This document shows positions 1 to 7,233 of a stretch of 64,000 nt of DNA, one piece after another. This DNA comes from UBA2287 sp964479665. GTDB taxonomy: Bacteria > Bacteroidota > Bacteroidia > Bacteroidales > Tenuifilaceae. Made by a program: the position numbers and the translations under genes. Position 1 is the first letter of the stretch. The number at the start of each line of letters is the position of its first letter. A model generated the notes under the pieces. That model worked only from the letters and a program-made list of their open reading frames with translations, made no database searches and was not told the origin of the DNA. The stretch covers positions 62,001-126,000 of the forward strand of contig CAYZNN010000001.1 in the NCBI GenBank assembly GCA_964479665.1, given 5' to 3'.

Positions 1-585
1 GATGGTGCTACACAGAGTCGAATAGTGTACGAATATCATCCCGATAGCCGCCCCAAAAGCATTGTTTCGACCTCAGCGGGGAATAAGATTAATGAGAAAT
101 GGGAGTACTTTTACGAAGGGAACAATCAAGAAATAAAAGTTTTCGATGGAAGCCAGAATTTGGTTTCATCAACCAAAAGGAAATTCAACTCAAAAGGGAA
201 TGTAACGGAGGAGGTGCGCTTCGATGGTAAGGGTAAGGAGCTTAAAAGGCAAAACTTTACCTTCAATAGCAATGATCAAATGATTGAGTTGGTTGAGCAT
301 TATGCAGGAGCCTTCATAAAAAAATTAACCTACAAACTAGATGCTCAAGGTCAAGTTATTGAGGTAATCCAAGAGAACCCCGATGGAACTCGCTTTACTC
401 AATCATCGTTTAAGTTCGACCCCAAGGGCAACCTACTGGAAGAGCGCTGGAGCGAGGGAGACCCCAATGAATTCTCGCACAAACAATCGAGCTACGATGG
501 TAAGGGAAACCCTCTTGAGGTCGATTCGTACTATGCACCATATAAATTTAGAGTGCTTTACAAATACACTTACGATTACTACTAA
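1..585 (+). CDS. 3' part of a repeat-containing hypothetical protein (truncated by window edge)
   Basis: The reading frame is open from the first base of the window, so this is the C-terminal part of a longer protein and no start can be assigned; the first in-frame start-like codon (GTG at 25) is probably internal. The visible part carries imperfect repeats of about 30-35 residues of the type F(D/N)xxGNxxEE (for example FNSKGNVTEE and FDPKGNLLEE), rich in aromatic, Gly, Asn and Asp residues. This resembles YD/RHS-like or MORN-like beta repeats seen in secreted Bacteroidota proteins. It ends in an aromatic tail (YTYDYY), and a terminator follows at once. I do not recognise a specific family and assign no function. 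Confidence 0.75.
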   Translation, partial: DGATQSRIVYEYHPDSRPKSIVSTSAGNKINEKWEYFYEGNNQEIKVFDGSQNLVSSTKRKFNSKGNVTEEVRFDGKGKELKRQNFTFNSNDQMIELVEHYAGAFIKKLTYKLDAQGQVIEVIQENPDGTRFTQSSFKFDPKGNLLEERWSEGDPNEFSHKQSSYDGKGNPLEVDSYYAPYKFRVLYKYTYDYY

Positions 586-605
586 AAAAAATGTTTTTTA
601 CTTTT

Positions 606-636
606 AAACCCATTCATTATTCCGAATGGGTTTTTT
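606..636 (+). terminator. Rho-independent terminator
   Basis: The inverted repeat AAACCCATTC / GAATGGGTTT has an 8-nt loop and runs into six T residues. It lies 20 nt downstream of the stop codon of the truncated first gene. Confidence 0.8.
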
Positions 637-703
637 CACATAAATTTTATTGGTTCTTTAAACAATTCAAGTAATTAGAAGGTTTTAATACGAATAATGA
701 ACT

Positions 704-1222
704 ATGAACGGATTTAGAAAAATTGACCCAATGGCTCTTACTGGTAACGTATTCGAAATGCTCGATAGGGACTGGATGCTTATTACCGCTGGAGATATGT
801 TGAAGCATAATACTATGACTGCTTCATGGGGTATGTTCGGTTTTTTGTGGAGGAAGCCGGTAGTCAATATTTTTATACGTCCTCAGAGGTATACATATAA
901 CTTTGTAGATGGGAGTAACCACTTTAGCTTATCTTTTTTTGGTTCCAAATATCGTGAGGCACTTAATATTTGTGGAGCTAAATCGGGAAGAGATATCGAT
1001 AAAATAAAAGAGGCTAATTTAACCCCAATTCAAACCCCAAACGGTACGGTTAGTTTTCTGGAGGCTCGTTTAATATTCGATTGTGTGAAACTATACTCAG
1101 ACGATATTGTCCCCAATTGCTTTAATGACAATCAGATTCCTTTGAGCATATACCCTCAGAACGATTTTCATCGGTATTTTATAGGAGAAATTGTTGGTTG
1201 CTATGAACGAGTTGCCAAATGA
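704..1222 (+). CDS. flavin reductase family protein (FMN-binding split-barrel)
   Basis: The 172-residue protein matches the flavin reductase / DIM6-NTAB family. The N-terminal segment (about residues 14-60: DRDWMLITAGD, TASWGMFGFLW, PVVNIFIRPQRYT) is the typical FMN-binding split-barrel layout, followed by FSLSFFGSKYREAL. Such proteins bind FMN and reduce free flavin with NAD(P)H or act as small flavoproteins; the substrate here is unknown. The gene overlaps the next one by 20 nt, which suggests co-translation with a DCC1-type thiol oxidoreductase. The ATG at 704 is the only reasonable start. The family assignment is firm, the physiological role is not. Confidence 0.85.
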   Translation: MNGFRKIDPMALTGNVFEMLDRDWMLITAGDMLKHNTMTASWGMFGFLWRKPVVNIFIRPQRYTYNFVDGSNHFSLSFFGSKYREALNICGAKSGRDIDKIKEANLTPIQTPNGTVSFLEARLIFDCVKLYSDDIVPNCFNDNQIPLSIYPQNDFHRYFIGEIVGCYERVAK

Positions 1223-1559
1223 TGAAGTAAGGAAATGTGAGGTGTATTACGATTCGATTTGCAAACTATGCAATTCTATTGTTACCCATTTTTCGACAAA
1301 AAATACTGCTGGAAAATTTGCTTTTATTGCAAACAATACCTTGAAAGAGCGTGCTGTTGAAGGTTACAATACTCAAAACGCACTTGTTGTAATTAATGAT
1401 AAGGGACAAGCATACGCATATTCCGATGCGGTACTGACTATTCTAAAAGAACAAGGTGGGGGCTATTTGCTGATATACTATATTGCTAGGGTAATGCCAC
1501 GGAGGTTGAGAGACTATTTGTATAAAATTGTAGCTCGAAATCGACACAAATTATTTTGA
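1203..1559 (+). CDS. DCC1-like thiol-disulfide oxidoreductase family protein (DUF393)
   Basis: The ATG at 1203 gives a 118-residue protein; the frame extends to a TTG at 1191, but the ATG sits better against the family N-terminus. Near the start it has YYDSICKLCN, a variant of the YDGxCxLC signature of the DCC1/DUF393 family, with the CxxC pair that suggests thioredoxin-like redox chemistry. The later YSDAVLTIL and YLLIYYIARVMP segments also fit the family. It overlaps the end of the flavin reductase gene by 20 nt and is tail-to-tail with the S4 gene downstream. Substrate and partner are unknown; a redox link with the flavin reductase is an inference from overlap only. Confidence 0.8.
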   Translation: MNELPNDEVRKCEVYYDSICKLCNSIVTHFSTKNTAGKFAFIANNTLKERAVEGYNTQNALVVINDKGQAYAYSDAVLTILKEQGGGYLLIYYIARVMPRRLRDYLYKIVARNRHKLF

Positions 1560-1583
1560 ATTACCTGAGTAGAGCCTATTGAG

Positions 1584-1997
1584 CTAAATTTCCTCGTCCC
1601 ATGAATTATCCCAATCTTCGAAGCCAAGGTCTCTTATTTCATCGAGGCTGCGGCGCTCCTTTTTGGTCGGACGGCCAGTGCCAGGGTTGCGGTAACTTTG
1701 GAAGACAAATAGTTTGGCATTGAGTTTTTCAAGCTCACTTTCGGGTGTAATATTTTCGAGGAACTCATTTACTAGTTTTGCCCCAATCCTGTTTTTGGGA
1801 AAACCTTTAACAATAAATGTGAAGTTAACAGGGGGTTTACGTACCTCTACTCTATCGTTCACTTTGGCTTCTTTCGAGGGCTTTGTTTCAACTCCATTAA
1901 TTTTGATGCGACCCTTTTTGCATGCCTCAGTGGCCATGCTTCTTGTTTTGAATATTCGAACGCTCCAAAGCCATTTGTCGATACGTTCCGATATCAT
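1584..1997 (-). CDS. S4-domain RNA-binding protein, Hsp15 family
   Basis: The protein has 137 residues. Residues 3-60 form an S4 RNA-binding fold (RIDKWLWSVRIFKTRSMAT, KKGRIKINGVETKPSKEAKV), followed by the basic C-terminal extension with NPGTGRPTKKERR typical of the HslR/Hsp15 group. In E. coli Hsp15 binds 50S subunits carrying stalled nascent chains and helps recycle them. The gene is the last of a minus-strand translation block after rplY (L25) and pth, 23 nt downstream of pth, which fits a ribosome-rescue role. Assignment to the family is firm; the exact substrate is inferred. Confidence 0.88.
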   Translation of the reverse strand: MISERIDKWLWSVRIFKTRSMATEACKKGRIKINGVETKPSKEAKVNDRVEVRKPPVNFTFIVKGFPKNRIGAKLVNEFLENITPESELEKLNAKLFVFQSYRNPGTGRPTKKERRSLDEIRDLGFEDWDNSWDEEI

Positions 1998-2020
1998 ATA
2001 ATGGAATGAGTTTAATACCG

Positions 2021-2584
2021 CTACTTTTTATTGTACAGGCTCATAGTGCGTTCAACCCCAATAGAACCAATGCTCAGTATTATGTCCGAGGCAATCTTTA
2101 ATCGCTCGGGAAGTGCATCTTTTTCACTTTGCGACCATTCGCCCAGAACATAATCGACCTGGCGCCCTTTCGGAAAATCACCCCCAATACCAATGCGCAA
2201 TCGTGCAAACTCAGTTGTGCCAAGTGTTTCGATAATACTGCTGAGGCCGTTATGGCCCCCATCGCTACCCTTCAGCCTTAGTCGAAGTGTTCCGAAAGGA
2301 ATTGCAATATCGTCAACTACTACCAGAAGATTTTCGATTGGGATTGATTCTTTATTTAGCCAATAGTGAACTGCCTTGCCGCTTAGGTTCATGAATGTTG
2401 ATGGCTTCAGCAAAATGTATGTTCGCCCCTTGTGCTTAAGCTCAGAAATAAAGCCATACCGCATACTTGTATAAACAACATTGGACGCCCCTACAAGAGC
2501 GTCCAATGCTAAGAATCCTACGTTGTGACGAGTGTTGGCGTATTCAGCACCAATGTTCCCAAGTCCTGCAATCAAGTATTTCAC
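2021..2584 (-). CDS. pth: peptidyl-tRNA hydrolase
   Basis: The enzyme cleaves peptidyl-tRNA released from ribosomes, recycling tRNA. At 187 residues it has the normal bacterial length. The catalytic set is visible: Asn10 (GLGN), His20 (NTRHNVGF), the Asp91-Asp92 pair (VVVDDIAIPFG) and Asn112 (GSDGGHNGL). It starts 23 nt after the rplY stop and is followed by the S4/Hsp15 gene on the same strand. The rplY-pth pairing is common in bacteria and places ribosomal protein L25, peptidyl-tRNA recycling and a ribosome-rescue RNA-binding protein in one transcript. Confidence 0.97.
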   Translation of the reverse strand: MKYLIAGLGNIGAEYANTRHNVGFLALDALVGASNVVYTSMRYGFISELKHKGRTYILLKPSTFMNLSGKAVHYWLNKESIPIENLLVVVDDIAIPFGTLRLRLKGSDGGHNGLSSIIETLGTTEFARLRIGIGGDFPKGRQVDYVLGEWSQSEKDALPERLKIASDIILSIGSIGVERTMSLYNKK

Positions 2585-2607
2585 GATTGCTTAATGCTAG
2601 TGATTAA

Positions 2608-3189
2608 CTATTTTGCAGCCTCTTCAGTTGCTTGAGCACCACGAGCAGCCCTAGTCATTTTCACAGAAGCAATAACTGTGCTCTTGGGATCGAGAATAGT
2701 GATGTTGGGAAAGTCAATATCGGCTACCAAACGGCTTTTGCCGAGTCCCAAGTCGGATATGTCAACGTTGAGAGTATCGGGCAGGTGCTTTGGTAGTGCA
2801 GAAACGTGAAGTTTACGAGTAATTTGACTTAGTTTTCCACCCACTTTCGCCCCTTCGGCTGAGCCGGTTAATTCAACAGGAATTTGAATGGATACTTTTT
2901 TCTTGTCGGAAACTTCGATGAAGTCGATGTGCAAAACCCTGTCAGATACTGGGTGGTACTGAATCTCCTTCAGGATGGTATGGTGAACTTTGCCATCGAT
3001 ATTGATGTTTACAATGTAAACATGGGGGGTGTAAATCAGGTCGCGAAGGTCGCGCTCATTTAGAGAAATCATAGTGTTTTTTTCACCCCCATAAATAACT
3101 GCGGGGATAACTTGTTGCCTTCTGCTTTTTTTGGCAAACTTTTTTCCGGTTTCGGTCCTCAGCGAACCGTTTAGTTCAAAACTTTTCAT
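2608..3189 (-). CDS. rplY: 50S ribosomal protein L25/general stress protein Ctc
   Basis: The protein has 193 residues, the long CTC/TL5 form of L25 with an N-terminal 5S-rRNA-binding beta-barrel (about residues 1-95) and a C-terminal TL5-type domain (about 96-185), followed by a short low-complexity tail. Recognisable segments include GSLRTETGKKFAKKSRRQ, VIPAVIYGG, and EVSDKKKVSIQIPVELTG. It is the first gene of the rplY-pth-S4 operon. A complete -33/-7 promoter lies at 3301-3330, leaving a leader of roughly 105 nt with alternative pairings (see findings). L25 binds 5S rRNA in the central protuberance of the large subunit. Confidence 0.95.
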   Translation of the reverse strand: MKSFELNGSLRTETGKKFAKKSRRQQVIPAVIYGGEKNTMISLNERDLRDLIYTPHVYIVNINIDGKVHHTILKEIQYHPVSDRVLHIDFIEVSDKKKVSIQIPVELTGSAEGAKVGGKLSQITRKLHVSALPKHLPDTLNVDISDLGLGKSRLVADIDFPNITILDPKSTVIASVKMTRAARGAQATEEAAK

Positions 3190-3294
3190 TTTTTTGTTGT
3201 GTTGTTAATAATTAACGCTACTCAGGGCTGCCCCTCGGTTTACTGCCAGCCCCCCATCGCGTTATTACTTCTATTGGCTGAGGGGAAATTTATA
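3190..3294 (-). promoter_or_regulatory. structured 5' leader of rplY (candidate)
   Basis: Between the predicted start of transcription (about 3294) and the rplY ATG there are about 105 nt rich in short complementary runs. In plus coordinates GGGCTG (3225-3230) can pair with CAGCCC (3247-3252), and CTCA (3221-3224) with TGAG (3279-3282). Alternatively CCCCTC (3231-3236) pairs with GAGGGG (3280-3285). The second pairing competes with the outer helix of the first. This is consistent with, but does not prove, an autoregulatory leader. Confidence 0.35.
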
Positions 3295-3300
3295 GGGGTG

Positions 3301-3330
3301 CAAATATAGTTATTGTTTCTTAGAACCAAA
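3301..3330 (-). promoter_or_regulatory. Bacteroidota-type promoter of rplY-pth operon
   Basis: Read on the minus strand, TTTG (3330-3327), an 18-nt spacer and TATATTTG (3308-3301) match the -33 TTTG / -7 TAnnTTTG promoter. It starts 7 nt beyond the prs stop codon, so the rplY operon has its own promoter separate from prs. Confidence 0.65.
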
Positions 3331-3336
3331 AGCCAA

Positions 3337-4281
3337 TTATATAATAAACTTTTGACTAATAGATTCGAAGTTGTATACTTTGTTAATTACATCGGCAAAC
3401 AGATCGGCAACCGAGAGAACTTTAATTTTACTTGTATCCACATCCTTTTTAAGAGGAATAGTGTCTGTTACTACAACTTCGGTAACCAACGATTTGGCAA
3501 TTCTTTCGTACGATGGCTCTGAAAGCACAGGGTGGGTGGCAAACGCCCTAACGCTGAGGGCCCCTTCATTCATCATCATGTCGGCTGCAGCAGTTAAAGT
3601 ACCTGCTGTGTCAATCATGTCATCTAGAATTAAAATATTCTTTCCTTTTACATCGCCAATGGCTTTTATGAATCCAATTTCATTGGCTTTCTCACGGTTT
3701 TTGTAACAAATAATCAGTGAAGCATCGAGAAAACGTGCATAAGCGTTGGCTCTTTTAGCACCGCCCATGTCAGGGGCTGCAATTGCAATATTATTTAAGT
3801 TTAAACTTTTAATGTAGGGTACAAAAATGCTTGATGCGTATATATGATCGACTGGAACATCGAAAAAACCTTGTATCTGATCGGCATGCAGATCCATTGT
3901 CATTACTCTATCCACGCCTGCAGCGCTTAGGAGGTTGGCAACCAATTTTGCACCAATTGAAACCCTTGGTTTATCCTTTCGATCCTGCCGAGCCCAACCA
4001 AAATAGGGAATAACAGCAACCACCTTGTAGGCTGATGCTCTGTGAGCGGCATCAACCATTAAGAGCAGCTCAAATAAGTTTTCGGTGGGTGGAAAGGTCG
4101 ATTGAATAATAAAAACCGTTGAGCCTCGCACTGATTCGTCGAAAGAGGGTTGGAATTCACCATCGCTAAAGTCAGTTATTGTTGTTTTTCCCAGGGTTGT
4201 GCCGAAACTGGTTGCTATTTTCTCGGCGAGGTAGCGAGAGTTTCTACCCGAAAAGAATTTGATGCAGTGCTTGTTGTTCAT
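3337..4281 (-). CDS. prs: ribose-phosphate pyrophosphokinase (PRPP synthetase)
   Basis: The enzyme makes PRPP from ribose 5-phosphate and ATP for nucleotide, histidine and NAD synthesis. The start at 4281 (MNNKHCIKFF) gives 314 residues, the usual class I length; 13 extra upstream codons in frame look non-coding. Residues 92-110 (PYFGWARQDRKDKPRVSIG) form the ATP/flexible-loop region, and 219-231 hold the PRPP-binding loop with DDMIDTAGTLT. A -7 box sits 19 nt upstream. It is followed by the independently promoted rplY operon. Confidence 0.96.
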   Translation of the reverse strand: MNNKHCIKFFSGRNSRYLAEKIATSFGTTLGKTTITDFSDGEFQPSFDESVRGSTVFIIQSTFPPTENLFELLLMVDAAHRASAYKVVAVIPYFGWARQDRKDKPRVSIGAKLVANLLSAAGVDRVMTMDLHADQIQGFFDVPVDHIYASSIFVPYIKSLNLNNIAIAAPDMGGAKRANAYARFLDASLIICYKNREKANEIGFIKAIGDVKGKNILILDDMIDTAGTLTAAADMMMNEGALSVRAFATHPVLSEPSYERIAKSLVTEVVVTDTIPLKKDVDTSKIKVLSVADLFADVINKVYNFESISQKFII

Positions 4282-4299
4282 GAACATGAAATTTGCCGA

Positions 4300-4307
4300 C
4301 AAATTTA
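4300..4307 (-). promoter_or_regulatory. -7 promoter box upstream of prs
   Basis: The minus strand reads TAAATTTG, a match to TAnnTTTG, about 19 nt upstream of the chosen prs start, giving a very short leader. No clear TTTG is present at the -33 distance, so support is partial. Confidence 0.4.
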
Positions 4308-4373
4308 AGCAAAAAAACAAGGAGGCTTAGTATAGTTAGATGTATAATTATTTAGAAATATTTTGTTCTGATT

Positions 4374-4985
4374 TTACTTAGAATAAAGGTCTGATTTTAC
4401 ATTGATTTGATCAATATATGATAGTATTTCCGTTCTACCCGTTCGGGTTACCGCTGAGCAAGTGAAATGCTGTGGTAATTCTTCCCATTGGGTTAAGAGT
4501 TCTTTGTTGAATTTGGCTATGGTAGAACCAAGTGCCGCAGAACTTATTTTATCGGTTTTAGTGAAAACTAGCGAAAATGGTATTCCGTTAATTCCTAGCC
4601 AATTAATGAATGTGAGGTCGATGGCTTGGGGCTCGAGGCGCGAATCGATTAGCACAAAAAGGTTGTAAAGATTATCTCTTCCTAAAATATACTTGGTTAT
4701 AGTATCTGAAAACACCTCCCGTTTGCTTCTCGAAACCTTAGCATAACCATAGCCTGGCAAATCGACCAAATACCAATTATCGTTAATGTTGTAGTGGTTT
4801 ATGAGCTGGGTTTTGCCGGGAGTCCCCGAAACCTTTGCAAGCGCTTTAATGCCCGTTAGCATATTGATGAGCGACGATTTGCCAACATTGGAACGGCCAA
4901 TGAATGCGTACTCTGGGAGATTTGGAGCAGGGCATTGCTCCAGCTTTGCACTGCTTTTTGCAAAGGTTGCTGAACGAATTACCAT
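4374..4985 (-). CDS. engB: ribosome biogenesis GTPase YihA/YsxC/EngB
   Basis: This 203-residue TRAFAC GTPase has all expected motifs: G1 GRSNVGKSS (residues 30-38), the switch region with SGTPGKTQ, G3 DLPGYGYAKVS, and G4 TKTD. The family is needed for late assembly of the 50S subunit. It is transcribed on the minus strand from a -7 box at 5009-5016 and lies upstream of prs with a gap of about 90 nt. Length and motifs are normal. Confidence 0.96.
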   Translation of the reverse strand: MVIRSATFAKSSAKLEQCPAPNLPEYAFIGRSNVGKSSLINMLTGIKALAKVSGTPGKTQLINHYNINDNWYLVDLPGYGYAKVSRSKREVFSDTITKYILGRDNLYNLFVLIDSRLEPQAIDLTFINWLGINGIPFSLVFTKTDKISSAALGSTIAKFNKELLTQWEELPQHFTCSAVTRTGRTEILSYIDQINVKSDLYSK

Positions 4986-5008
4986 AGCCTTTCAATTTTT
5001 ATACATAG

Positions 5009-5016
5009 CAAATGTA
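5009..5016 (-). promoter_or_regulatory. -7 promoter box upstream of engB
   Basis: The minus strand reads TACATTTG, matching TAnnTTTG, 24 nt before the engB start codon. A matching -33 element is not evident. Confidence 0.4.
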
Positions 5017-5094
5017 CAATAATTCGTTGGCCTGTTTGTATCGAGCCTCGCAATTAATAAGAAGAACCCTAGGAGTAAACTTCCTTTTGGTGTT

Positions 5095-6330
5095 TTATTT
5101 ATTTTTGAATGTAAGAGCGTACCTCTCGGCTTCCTTCATGACGCGTAGGAAATTTAATCCCCATATTTTTTTGATGTCTTTTGATTTGTAGCCTCTCCGG
5201 ATTAGTTCCGCAGTAATGTTGATCATTTCGCTAGCATCGGAACATCCTGAGATACCGCCCCCGCCATCGAAATCGCTACCAATACCAACGTGGTCAATAC
5301 CAGCAATCTTAACTATGTGGTCAATATGGTCAACTGCATCGGAAACTGAAGCGAGGTCGCGAGGGGAAATGTCATCAAGTGCGTACCACTCTTCAATTGC
5401 TTTTTTCCGGGTTTCGGGGTCAAGGTTTTTGTAGTTATTGTATTTTACCCTGAGTGCAAGTTGTGCGCTATCGCGCATTGGATTTGGATTAGGAGTTTTA
5501 ATATAGTCGCTTAGCAAGCAAAGTTGAATTACACCACCCGAACGGGCAATGGCTTTAATGAGTGTGTCGCTCAAGTTGCGTGGAGTTTCACAAAGGGCGC
5601 GTGCGCAACTGTGCGAAGCAAAAACTGGTACAGCAGAAGTAGCTATGCAATCCATAACGGTTTTGTCTGATACATGGCTTATATCGATAAGCATTCCGAG
5701 TCGATTGAGTTCCTTAATAACGTCAATACCAAATGTACTTAAACCGTTATGAGCTTCACCTTCAGGGTCGGTAGATGAGTCGCATATTTGGTTGTTGCGG
5801 GTATGGCAAAGCGTTAAGTATCTTGCTCCCAGTTGATAATATTTGGTTAGAATCGACATGTCTGTACCAATTGGGTAGCCATTCTCAACGCCAATGTATA
5901 TGGCTTTTTTCCCTTGCTTTTTCAATTTAAGGGCATCATCGGAAGTTAAAGCAATTTGAACACGCTCTGGGAAACGAGCAACCACATTGTGAACAGCTTC
6001 AAAAATTTGGAGGGCTCTTTCGTTTGCTTCTTGGTATTTTTGAAGTGTTAAAGCATCCTGTCCAATAAACACAGCAAAAAATGCAGCATCGAGTTTGCCT
6101 TGTTCCATTTTTAAGAGGTTAACCTTGCTGCTTTTTGCATTACTACTGCCCTCAAAGTCGAACCCGGGCCTGAGGAAGGCCAGTGGTGTGTCGGTATGAG
6201 TGTCAATGGTCACCATTTCTTTATGAAGAGCATGGGCTCTGTTTTGAAGCTGCTTTTGAGAAATATTACTGTTGTTACAACTCAAGAAAAGGAAGGGGAG
6301 TGCTATTGCAATAATTTTCGAAAATAACAT
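5095..6330 (-). CDS. membrane dipeptidase lipoprotein (peptidase family M19)
   Basis: The start at 6330 gives 411 residues beginning with a lipoprotein signal (MLFSKIIAIALPFLFLSC, lipid-modified Cys18); 42 upstream in-frame codons would bury this signal and overlap a terminator. The M19 renal-dipeptidase fold is shown by the HxD metal motif (DTHTD, His45/Asp47), GVENGYPIG, LTLCHTRNNQICDSS, DISHVSD, PVFASHSC and GIGSDFDGGGG. The enzyme hydrolyses dipeptides, often with broad or D-residue specificity, at the outer face of the cell envelope. It has its own transcription unit after the YceI terminator. Confidence 0.92.
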   Translation of the reverse strand: MLFSKIIAIALPFLFLSCNNSNISQKQLQNRAHALHKEMVTIDTHTDTPLAFLRPGFDFEGSSNAKSSKVNLLKMEQGKLDAAFFAVFIGQDALTLQKYQEANERALQIFEAVHNVVARFPERVQIALTSDDALKLKKQGKKAIYIGVENGYPIGTDMSILTKYYQLGARYLTLCHTRNNQICDSSTDPEGEAHNGLSTFGIDVIKELNRLGMLIDISHVSDKTVMDCIATSAVPVFASHSCARALCETPRNLSDTLIKAIARSGGVIQLCLLSDYIKTPNPNPMRDSAQLALRVKYNNYKNLDPETRKKAIEEWYALDDISPRDLASVSDAVDHIDHIVKIAGIDHVGIGSDFDGGGGISGCSDASEMINITAELIRRGYKSKDIKKIWGLNFLRVMKEAERYALTFKNK

Positions 6331-6387
6331 AAGCAAATTTTTGCCTTTTTTGATACTGATTCGAAACAAAGGATTAATGGTTAGAAT

Positions 6388-6422
6388 AAAAAAGGCCCGA
6401 CAAAAAGTTGCCGAGCCTTTTC
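6388..6422 (-). terminator. Rho-independent terminator of the YceI gene
   Basis: On the minus strand AAAAGGC (6421-6415) pairs with GCCTTTT (6396-6390), continuing into a TTTTTTATT run. It lies about 20 nt past the YceI stop and separates that gene from the dipeptidase gene. Confidence 0.65.
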
Positions 6423-6439
6423 GATTGTACTGCTTAAAA

Positions 6440-7108
6440 CTATTTTGTAGCTTCAATATTAATTTTAAGCGAAACCTCGTCGTGAATGAAGTTATCCTTT
6501 AGGTTAGCAAAAATAGATTTTGAACCATAGTTTGCTCTCCAGTTGGTCCGATTTATTATGAAATTTGGAGTTTGCGCTTTAATACTGTTTGCATCCATGG
6601 TAATGTTTGCTGGGAAACTTACGCTTCTGGTAGTTCCGCGAAGGGTTAGGTTACCCTCTACTGTATGAGTTACATTAATTCCCTCAATCATGCTTTGCTG
6701 CTCAAGGGGCTTAACTGAAGATATCACAAATGTTGCAGTGGGGAAAGAATCTACGGCAAAAAAGTCTGCTGATTTAAGGTGTCTTACCAGCATCTGGTTC
6801 ATTTTTGGATCCTCAATATCTCTTACTGTTAATGCATTCAGATCCATTACCATTTCTCCTCCCACAATAGAGTTGTTATTAACTATTAAGCTTCCTTTTT
6901 GAAGTGGAAAGGTGCCAAAATGAGTGCCACTGGGTTTGGTGCCCAGCCATTCAATTGTTGTAGCTTCCGTATTGGCTGCGAATTCGGTTCCCTGATCACC
7001 TCCTACGCTGAGTGCATCTCCAGTTATTGCTTTTTCGCCTTTAGGTCCTTGCATGCAGCTGGCCATTAGTACTGAAACTGCTGCAAGTAAAAAGATTTTC
7101 GTTTTCAT
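6440..7108 (-). CDS. YceI family lipoprotein (polyisoprenoid-binding-like)
   Basis: The 222-residue protein starts with a lipoprotein signal peptide (MKTKIFLLAAVSVLMASC, Cys18). After a linker the YceI fold follows from about residue 45: TTIEWLGTKPSGTHFGTF, MDLNALTVRDI, HLKSADFFAVDSFPTATF, GNLTLRGTTRSVSFP. YceI proteins are periplasmic lipocalin-like barrels that bind isoprenoid quinones or other lipids. Here the protein should be anchored to the outer or inner membrane by its lipid. The gene is alone between terminators, so no partner can be deduced. Confidence 0.9.
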   Translation of the reverse strand: MKTKIFLLAAVSVLMASCMQGPKGEKAITGDALSVGGDQGTEFAANTEATTIEWLGTKPSGTHFGTFPLQKGSLIVNNNSIVGGEMVMDLNALTVRDIEDPKMNQMLVRHLKSADFFAVDSFPTATFVISSVKPLEQQSMIEGINVTHTVEGNLTLRGTTRSVSFPANITMDANSIKAQTPNFIINRTNWRANYGSKSIFANLKDNFIHDEVSLKINIEATK

Positions 7109-7179
7109 GCCGTTTAATTTTTAAGTCGATAAGTTTAACTAAGTTGATTTATTGACTGTATAACAGAGCGAAACAAAAA

Positions 7180-7213
7180 AGGTTGAACAAATAAATAACA
7201 TTTTGTTCAACCT
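7180..7213 (-). terminator. Rho-independent terminator of the acyltransferase gene
   Basis: A perfect 12-bp inverted repeat (AGGTTGAACAAA at 7180-7191 and TTTGTTCAACCT at 7202-7213) is followed on the minus strand by six T residues. It lies about 20 nt past the stop of the acyltransferase gene. Confidence 0.85.
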
Positions 7214-7233
7214 CATAATGGGTTAGTTTAAAG

